Shown here piece after piece: positions 56,092-64,000 of a stretch of 64,000 nt of DNA. Within the stretch, counting starts at the first letter, position 1, and each line of letters opens with the position of its first letter. The DNA comes from Thalassia testudinum. Its lineage: Eukaryota > Streptophyta > Magnoliopsida > Alismatales > Hydrocharitaceae. The position numbers and the translations under genes were made by a program. The DNA is taken from NCBI GenBank assembly GCA_037157565.1, contig JAZHRO010000013.1:115210001-115274000 (forward strand), in the 5' to 3' direction. The notes beneath the pieces are model-generated. The model saw only the letters and a list, made by a program, of their open reading frames with translations. It did not search any database and had not been told where the DNA came from.

Positions 56092-57278
56092 AGGCATGAC
56101 GACTTTTGATTTTATCTTTAATACAGTATTTCTGTATGCAAGAACGACACGAAGCGACGAATAAGGAAAAGTGGGCGCTGCGAAAATCAGGTGCACACCT
56201 TCTTATTAAAAATTCGGCCAAAAAGTAAGCGTCATCTTTAAAATTTAATAGCCGTGTTTCTGATGCTCCAAAAATCCTGAAATTTGGACTTGACTTAGAT
56301 CTTCAAATTATCTTTCCAACGCCACCTTTCCCAAAAAGAAATTTCTTCTGTGGAATTTTTAAAAATTCGTGGAGTACATACTAGTCAAATTGCTTGAAAA
56401 CATAACTTTTATGAACTTTAGAAATCAATTTTGACTAACATGCAAATCAGATTTATTCAAAATTTGTGGGATGTGAAAGATAATCAAATTAGCTTTCAAT
56501 ATCATATTTTTACAAATTTTTGGAGTATATTTGATATTATTTCCAACAGAAAAATCAAAACAGGGTCTAAATTCCAGATTTAACCCCTCGTTAGTTAAAA
56601 ATTCATAACTAATTGTTGGAAATAGAAAAAATTTTGGAAAAATAATCTCTGAAAAGCCTATTGAAAAATGAATCTTCTTGCTAAGTTTCAAATCATTTAG
56701 ATTCCATCTTGCCTTACAGTATACATTTGAGTTGTGATCTTCAATTTGAAAAAAAACTTAGAAGTGCATGCTCTTATAGGACTATATAAATTAACTTGGA
56801 CTCCGATGAGCCTAAAAGTTAGTTGGTGGGGCGAGTCACCTTGTGGACCGCCCACCATCTACCAAATTAAAGAAACAGGTTAAAAATCCACGAAAATATA
56901 TCAAATAACCTGCATTTGGCTCGAAACTACTGGGTAGTTTCAACATCTCCTGCAAAACTTGGTGTCTAATTCTGCGGGGTGGTGTCAAATGACCGCGGCT
57001 AAAAGTTAACGGAACAGGAGGGGAAGGCTGAAGGAAGAACCTTCCTTATAGTTCTCTCGTAACCAGACTGGCTGGGTTAGCTTGAGAGGCGGGAATTCCA
57101 TTCAATCGGTCTCTCACCAAATTTTCTTCCATAACTTGAAATTAAACGAAAAATCCAATCATCTGATTTTAAGGACCAATTTGATTACAAGGCCCTTGCC
57201 TTGTTTTGCCACCAGTCCCTTGTAACTGGTGTAAGGTCACTAGGACCCTTCTGGTGTCCTTTGATTATCTTAATCATG
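56092..57278 (+). other. Element E leader
   Basis: AT-rich untranslated leader. AAATCAGGTGCACA near 56190 matches the element A leader near 10015 (minus strand), and 56990-57120 matches 6260-6100. No reading frame of note. Confidence 0.75.
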
Positions 57279-59219
57279 GACCCATATTCTTTCACATCTT
57301 ACCATCAGAAGGGTTCTCCTCCCAACCCAACTTTGATCCCAACTTCTTATGGGTGGGAGATTGCTCCTCATTGTTCTTATATGCGCGCACCTCAAGCCTG
57401 GGACATACCCACCTCAACCTCTTGGACATCCACACAGATCTCGCTACACTTAGAGACACTCTCCATGCGGGATCGAGATCTCATCATGATGACTGATTAT
57501 CTTGATCAGTCCCACCAAAGGCAAGCTTCCACATCTCACAAGAACCCTTAGATCGCCGAATTAATCTAAATAGTCTAGGAAGCAAAAGAGGTCAGAAAAA
57601 GGGAATATCAAGACTTAAGAAAAGTAATTCAGGATGAAATACAAAGAACCCAAGACATCACCTTTAGGGGCCCTGAATTCAGAGAGAATGTACCGTAGGT
57701 GAATGGTGAGCCACTCAAGGATAAAAAATCAACCGCAACCTATAACTGCACTGAACCCACCCACAGCCCTTTTGATTCCCTAGACCAAAACTATTATAAC
57801 CCTCCACCTTCCCTAAGACCCTCATTTGAGGCTACATCCACACAGATCACTACTGGGGAGCCACCAATAGACTCGCAACTACTTCTCAGACTGCAACAAA
57901 CAGTAGCAAAGTACAAGGACACAGTTGTAAGATATCTACATCAAATCCAGATTACTACTGATCCAGGGCAGAGACAGACTTTGATTACAACCAAAGAATC
58001 TCTGTTGGAAGCCCTTAAAGAATTAGAATATGTGGCTAGGACGAATCAATAAATTCGCACACTTCAAGATATACTCTTTTTGCAGCACCAAGTTCTGATT
58101 AGCCTAGAGGATTTTAGGGAACTTGAGACGACTTTTAGGGATTCTTCGACTCACATGCCCAAAGTAGATGATGTAGGTGATTTTCAAGTGAGAGATGAGA
58201 TATCAGATGGAATTAAGGGAAATGTTCTTGGCATATCTGAAATGAAATTAGTTGACAGCCCTAGCCTAGAAAATATTGAGGAAAGTCCTATGATCGAGTT
58301 TCAATCTAAAAATCCTGAATCTTGGGAGTTAGAGATGGAGGATCATGACACCCAAGACTTGGTACATTTTGAGACTTGGGTACATACACTTAATGAGGCC
58401 CATGATTTGGACTCTGAAAGATCTGGAGTGGAATTATATAAAAACTCTGTGATAAGCTTAGATGATAAATATATCCAGAACATAGATTTACATGAGATAC
58501 CATATATCCATGGGGTTAAATTTGAATTGTCAAAGAATCCAAGCGAAGTTGAGGAAGAATTTGATAAAAACTCTGTTTCCGATTATGAAAGAAATCAGAA
58601 AAATTTGGAGGCATTTTTGGATTTGAAGCTAGAAGAATCTATTACATCCTCTTCGCTCTTGGACATCAAAGATTTCACAGAAGCCACGGAGTAGAAAAAG
58701 AAGGAATTTGAAGCTTTATTATACTTACATTTTGATTCTGCATCCCCTTGGAAAAGTGAAGCGTCGCCCAGTACATTTGAGGATCCGCACCACAACCAGA
58801 ATTTGGGCAATCTGTGTGAGATTTCTGATCAACCTAGGGAGAAGAATGATTTGCGTGAGTATAGAGATGTTGAGCACAAAATCATATTCGACACACCTAC
58901 TCTGCAACCACCAACACCCACATCCAATCACAAAATAGTTCTTTACGCTATTTTTGATTACACCACACGGGTCCCTTCATTCTTGTTTCACCACTTTCGG
59001 GACTGTATGACTGGTTTCTCACTCCTGACCCTTCACGCCTGCCACTTGCTCCCTCACTCTAGCACCCGGATTTATTTCTCTTGTAGCACCTGGCTACACA
59101 ACCTATTCGAAGCATTGCGATTCTATTCTGCCAACCTTGTGGCCTTGGTATTCACAGGCAACTACTCTACATTCTTGCCCCGTTTTGACAATGGAACAAA
59201 TCTTCCTATCTATCTTTAG
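57279..59219 (+). pseudogene. Acidic protein frame of non-autonomous element E, broken
   Basis: A single frame of 647 codons from the ATG at 57279 to the stop at 59217-59219, interrupted by about six in-frame stops (TAG at 57549, then TAA and TAG close by, TAG near 57696, TAA at 58050, TAG at 58692) but no frameshift. The N-terminus is Pro/Tyr/Ser-rich. A helical block (about residues 205-255) contains LLLRLQQTVAKYKDTVV and LLEALKELEYV. The middle is strongly acidic (many Asp/Glu, with Ser and Asn). The last 100 residues are His/Phe/Leu-rich. No Gag, protease, RT or integrase motif is present. Length and layout resemble the intact frame of element B, and a short G...T...E.L...EY pattern is shared. 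Function unknown. Confidence 0.65.
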
Positions 59220-60984
59220 TTTGTCTCTTGTAGTTATTGATCCATCTAATGAGTTTCTCTCAGTTGGAGGCGTTAAACTCAGCATCGTAGTTAGACATAG
59301 CATTTAGACTTCGCATTTAGGCATCACAGTTGCACTTATACATATATACATAGCATATGTCATTTTTGCATATTGTGTATGGCATTGCAGTGTTGGCATG
59401 AGTTGAACGACAATTCAGAAGCAATTCCAGGTGATTTCTATCCACGTACACCCTGCCTTATTTCAGTTTCTTTTATTCATGCATGAGGACATGCAAACAC
59501 TTAGGCATGGGGGGGTAGTCCATAAAAATTGAAAATTTTTTACTAACAATTGGAGGATTAGATCATTTTATCAAGAGGTTTTATTAGAGAATTATTCTTT
59601 AGTAGATTCCTAGACTTAGAATCCAGTATAATTTCATACTTGCATGTAGATTTTGCAATGGATCTTCTGCGAAAATCGATAGAAATCTCTAGTTTATCGA
59701 GAAGAAGCTTCTTCTCTTGAACCCTTGGACAACAATTAGGGAGTCAGGTGAACTATCTTCTAGTAGATCCACCAAAACATATGTGAGGTGAGAGTAGAGA
59801 GTCTACTGATGCTCTAAAGCTAAGAATCTTTAATCTTTAATAATTGAATAATGACACCCGGAGATGGGCATAGTTTTCGCTCTCAGTTCTTGCGTACTAG
59901 TTCTGTGAGAAATTCCATATGAGAGCCACCAAATAAGGCAAAAACACAGAGAGCGAGTTCTAATAAAACTAGGACTGAGGTGGATGGTCACGATCATCCT
60001 CTACGGAATCTTCAGCTGAAGGAGGGTATTGATGTTAAGGTCAGAAATACGTCGTCCTATCTGTTCCCTACCTGGTGTCGAGAGTAGGCACTTCCATCAA
60101 ATAAGCCACTCGAGATCCTCTTGGTCATCCCTAAAAATCCCAAATAATGCCTCATGAATAAAAGTATGTATGTCGTGTTGAATTGTTGCGTTATGTTAAG
60201 TTGGTAACGACATTGTACTAGCAGATATATATATTGATAAAAAAATAAGAAGAAAAATACATACAAATGAGGTATTTGCTTGAAAAAAAAGTGTTATGTT
60301 AAGAAGTTTGAGTTATGTAAGTAAAAATGTTTTGAGGCAAAAACACCTATCATCCCTACAAACCACCAAATATAGCCTTAACTTATTTTTCTGTATTTCT
60401 GATCACCTGAATACAGGTTGAGGGCTTCTGATTTACCCGTAAGGTTATCAAAACATGCCATGTAAGATCACCAAATACAGTAGCAAATCTGGTAAGATGT
60501 GAGCTCAGGAAGAAAAAGAAAAAGAAAAAGAGAGAGAGAGAAGAAAACATACAAAAGATTAAAGAGAGCACAGTTTTTCAGTCCTTCTCTAAGTTAAGTT
60601 ATTTAATAATCTAGTAATCTAGATTCTAAAATACTGGTCTCTATGTAGCATCCGAAGATAGTGAGCCACCAAATGCAAATACAGTTAACTCAGACATCTA
60701 CCTAAGCCAAAAGTCGAGGCTAAAAATCAGAGAATAGTTTATATCCCCGTGAGAAGAGGTTTGCCTATTCCAATAGAATTTTACTAGGGGTCAAGTATAA
60801 ACTTGAAATGTGTATCGACTCTTCGCTTGGATCCGTTGCAGAAACTACAACATTATATATTCATGGTTATTTGGATTCTGAATTTTTGGATGAAACAAAA
60901 AGAAATAAACCTTTAGTAAACTCTTGATAAAATGCATTTAGTCTTCCACTTGCTAAGGATTAGCAAAATTTAGGCATGGGAGTA
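59220..60984 (+). other. Element E 3' noncoding region
   Basis: It begins with a GGAGGCGTTAAACTCAGC block equivalent to the GGCATTAAACTCAGC of element C and the matching region in D. It has the internal polypurine-like motif at 59501 and the true polypurine tract TTTAGGCATGGGAGTA just before the 3' LTR. No coding sequence is seen; the frame 60057-60266 (minus) is composition-driven. Confidence 0.75.
59501..59515 (+). promoter_or_regulatory. Internal polypurine-tract-like motif (E)
   Basis: TTAGGCATGGGGGGG preceded by ATGAGGACATGCA, 1.48 kb before the true polypurine tract. Confidence 0.65.
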
Positions 60985-62610
60985 TGATTGCACAGCAATC
61001 ATAGGACCTAATTCGCTGAATTGAGGTAGAATCTAGCTTAACATGGGCATTCTGCATGCATACACATCATACTTTGCATCTTAGATGATTTATATATTTT
61101 ATACATAATAATGTGCTATTTAAGAGGTATTATTAATTGCAAGTAATTCAGGGTTGCAGATGACCGATCCAACCTCATGGATCTGTTCGAAATAACGACG
61201 GGAGTCCAACACTTCCAAGGGTGCATTAATCAGACTCCTGTAGCACCCTAGGGAGTCCGCAGAAGAAGCAAGAGCCAAGGGAAAATTGAGGAATATGTGG
61301 ACCTCAGATGACATCCAACCACATGGATTGATTCGGATCGATGTTCGCAGTCTAACGACGCAGAAATCAACTTAATCGGAGGCTTACATCATCAGATACA
61401 AGAAGAAGATGGACGACCACGATGGCGCCATGTGGTGCCATCGCAGTCGCCCCTCACTGCGCCCCAATATGGAAAGAACCGTGGGCCGTTGGATCGTCAT
61501 CCAACGGCCGCGATGCAGCCACGTCGCCACCTCCAGCTGCCTCATCACGCACAGGTGAAGATCTCAACCTTTGGATTCCCATCCAATGGCCTAGGGCGGC
61601 CGCACAGAAAATGGAAAGCGCGACAATTTGCATGCGTAGCACAGTGGAGAGGGTGCTTAATCGATAGCGGGCGATGCAGGATCGAAACGCGATTAGGAGA
61701 CGCGCGTCCGCAGATGAAATTCGACCATTGGATCAGCATTGGGCGGATCGGCAGCGGACACGTGGCGGGCGCGGAGGGGTTGGATCAAGAACGCGCACAA
61801 CGATGCATGCGGAGACGCGTATGCGAGTGCTTTAGGATTCAAAGGTGCGTGTTTAAGCCGTTCGATTGTAAGATCGGATGACTGATGATCAAGTGCTCAA
61901 AAGTGGCGAGCGGCGAAGGAGAGGAAACGAAGGCGCGCACGAGGAAGATCTGTAGACGTGCGATGGAGGATTGACACTCAATAGGCTACCACGTGGTAGC
62001 ATTGGAACGAACCGAGGATAAAAGAAGGATTTAGAAGGCTTAATCAGGGCTGTTGATTTCTCGATCAACGGATCTGATTAATCTGAAACCTTTGCACGAA
62101 TTTAAGGGGCCAGATACCTTAATTGTCCTTCACTAAAGTTATAAAAAGAGGCCTAAGGGTTCCCTTTGAATGGTATTCTCTTAATTCTTCTTCCTCCTTC
62201 AATCTCTCTTTCTCTCTCTTCTTCTTGTCTTCTCTGCATCCATCTCTGCACCTCCTTCTAAAGCATCCGTTGGGCCACCCTGACGGATCGTTGCTGCTCT
62301 TCCCAACCTCTCTAAAAGGCCACCACGAACCACCCGTGGTGCCTTCGTTCTGTTACATAAGTGGTTACATGTATGTTAGAATTTGTCTAATTCTATGTAT
62401 ATAATTCATGTTTAAACTCTTTTGATTGTTATATATATTATGTCTATACTATTTAGCGTTTATATTTGGAACAACGTATGAAATTAAAAGTACTTTTTGC
62501 CTCCCTGTGATCGACCGGGACTCACCAAGTTTCATTAATTTATTTGCTCAAGACATATTTCGTGCTATACTACAACGTGTTAATTTTCTACGCAATCTAC
62601 GGCACGACCA
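60985..62610 (+). repeat. Element E 3' LTR
   Basis: 1626 bp, starting TGATTGCACAGCAATCA and ending GCACGACCA. TATA-like TTATAAAAAG at 62139-62148. It differs from the 5' LTR at many sites, noticeably more than the B pair, so E is older than B. Confidence 0.92.
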
Positions 62611-64000
62611 TGGATCGGGTGTAGACGGCTTTTGTCATGGGCAGGAACATCTTGGAGGGGTATGTGGTGGCCTCGGAGATCCTGTCTTACTGGAAGAGGA
62701 GCAAGAGGAAGGCCTTCATGTGGAAGGTTGATTTCAGCAAGACATATGACTCGGTGCAGTGGTCCTTCCTTTGGGCCTCTTTGGTGAAGAGGGGATTTCC
62801 ACCCCTGTGGATCGAGTGGATGAAAAGATGTGTCATCACGATGTCTTTTTTGGTTCTTATCAATGGGAACCCGGTAGGAGGTTGAATCCAGTTGAGAAGA
62901 GAGGTTAGGTAGGGATGCCTGTTGACTCCGATGCTTTTTGTTCTAGCGGCAGATGCGCTAGCGAGGGTAGCAAAAAAAATCTTGTGAGAGGAACTTGGTG
63001 AGAGGTTTCTCCTTGGGAGATGGGATGAGCATTTCACTGCTGCCGTATGCGGATAATACAATATTTTTTATTGAGGGTAGGGAGGTGGAAGCCAGGAGGA
63101 TGCGGATTTTGCTTTTATTGTTTGGTGAGGCTTCCAGGCTGCAGATTAATCTGTCCAAATCAAGTTTTGTCTCTTTCAACATGACGGAGGTGGAGGCGAG
63201 GAAGTGCAACATGGGTCTTGGCACGGAGCAGGAGAAACTACCAATCAGGTACTTGGGCCTTCCATTGACAGATGGGAGGATCTCGGTGCAGGATTACGCT
63301 TCCTTGCTGGGGAGGTTGGAGGGGAGGTTGGCAAGATGGGCATCCAGGCTGCTGTCAAGGGGAGGAAGGCTGGTTTTGCTTAAGTTGGTTATAGCAGCGA
63401 TGCCTTCGTATTTCATCTCTGTCCTGAAGCTGCCCAAGCATGTCGTCAAGAGAATGTTAGGGCTTACGAGGAATTTTTCTGGTCCAACCAGGGGTCGAAT
63501 GGGCCTGGTGCCAGGTTGGTGGCATGGGAGGAGCTTTGCAAGGCAGTGGAGGAGGGGGGCTTGGGATGAGGGAGTTGGGGAGATCTAATGATAGCCTACT
63601 GGTGAAATGGGTTGGGGCCCTATTGGAGAGCAGGGGAGATTTGGTTGGGAAGGTTTTCAGGTCCGCTTATGGCAGCCCTCTACGTTGGGACCTCCTCTTG
63701 TCCCTGCCAAGAGACGCTTCTCATTTTCTGAAAGGTCTGTTGGCGATGGCTCATAAGGTGCAGAACTGTTTTGTACTGGTGGTGGGGATGGGGGAGGTTT
63801 TCAGGTTCTGGCAGGACGATTGGACATGTCAGGTACTGGATTCTCGCTTTCCTTGGGCAGGGAGGCGTCTGTGGCAGAAGTTTGGGGAGGTGGGTGATGC
63901 CCGTCTTTTGCAAGGAATCTTTTAGATACGAGAATCCAGGACTTCCAGAGGTTGCTTGAAGAGTTGGATGGTCTCCATCCGACGTAGGGAAATGATATGT
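62611..64000 (+). pseudogene. LINE ORF2: rest of reverse transcriptase, running off the window
   Basis: In phase with the part before E: TAFVMGRNILEGYV, then KVDFSKTYDSVQW (palm) and SLLPYADNTIFFI, where the catalytic YADD reads YADN (about 63048-63059). The thumb region follows with IRYLGLPLTDGR and LLSRGGRLVLLKLV, then VFRSAYG and VFRFWQDDW near the C-terminus. Stops at 62625 (TAG) and 62884, with several frame changes. The first stop is near the E insertion but not caused by it. Confidence 0.88.

Larger units (their letters stand above)
52751..62610 (+). mobile_element. Element E: non-autonomous Gypsy element in the LINE, TSD TGGAT
   Basis: LTRs at 52751-56071 (split by a solo LTR) and 60985-62610, TG...CA ends, perfect duplications TGGAT at 52746-52750 and 62611-62615. 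It has a primer site, a leader related to that of A, one long broken acidic frame (57279-59219), a 3' noncoding region and a polypurine tract. No protease, RT, RNase H or integrase is present. The LTR start and leader link it to the gag-pol element A, its likely type of helper. When E is removed, the LINE reading frame joins without a shift. Confidence 0.92.
49250..64000 (+). mobile_element. L1-type LINE, decayed, split by element E
   Basis: GC-rich plus-strand non-LTR retrotransposon. ORF1 with two zinc knuckles begins near 49317; ORF2 (endonuclease and reverse transcriptase) runs from 51128 to 52750, continues after element E at 62616, and is still running at the window end, so the 3' end lies outside. 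The left edge near 49250 is not defined by a duplication I can see; it is probably 5'-truncated. Many stops and shifts make it inactive. Confidence 0.88.

Overview
This is nuclear DNA of a flowering plant. The GC-rich coding start of the single host gene suggests a monocot, but that is an inference. About 90% of the window is nested retrotransposons. The only intact host gene is a short WNK-type protein kinase, WNK11-like, at 47478-48413. It has a G-box/TATA promoter and upstream ORFs.

Layout from left to right. 1-1504: unassigned, with a GC-rich degenerate repeat. 1505-12350: element A, minus strand, a Ty3/Gypsy element of the Athila type with gag-pro-RT-RNase H remnants. It is truncated at its 3' end and interrupted by a 2675-bp solo LTR (7323-9997, TSD AGATG). 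About 12356-44253: element C, plus strand, reduced to integrase. Its 5' LTR is interrupted by element B (13412-23355, TSD TCTCT). Its internal region holds solo LTR F (25418-41533, TSD ATGAC), and F in turn holds element D (26916-40803, TSD AGAAG/AGAAC). 44254-46870: mostly empty intergenic DNA. 46879-48570: the WNK gene. About 49250-64000 and beyond: a decayed L1-type LINE, interrupted by element E (52751-62610, TSD TGGAT). The 5' LTR of E carries a reversed Copia-like solo LTR (52948-54646, TSD ATGGA). The insertion order can be read directly: C before F before D, C before B, LINE before E before the Copia solo LTR.

The most interesting signal lies in how the Gypsy elements are built. A and D carry gag-pol, now full of stop codons. 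B shares D's LTR type, primer site and 3' region, and E shares A's LTR type, leader and primer site, but both lack pol. Each instead has one long acidic reading frame of about 620-650 codons, intact in B and broken in E. These look like two parasite/helper pairs. Several cis-structures recur with different sequences: a hairpin exactly at the 5' edge of the LTR, a row of four hairpins just before the TATA box (B/D), a second polypurine-tract-like motif about 1.3-1.5 kb inside the real one (B, C, D, E), and a triplicated CCATGG unit in the 3' noncoding region (B/D).

Boundaries come from TG...CA ends, target-site duplications, comparison of copies inside the window, and primer binding sites matching tRNA-Asp. 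All identities are from reading the sequence; no database search was run.
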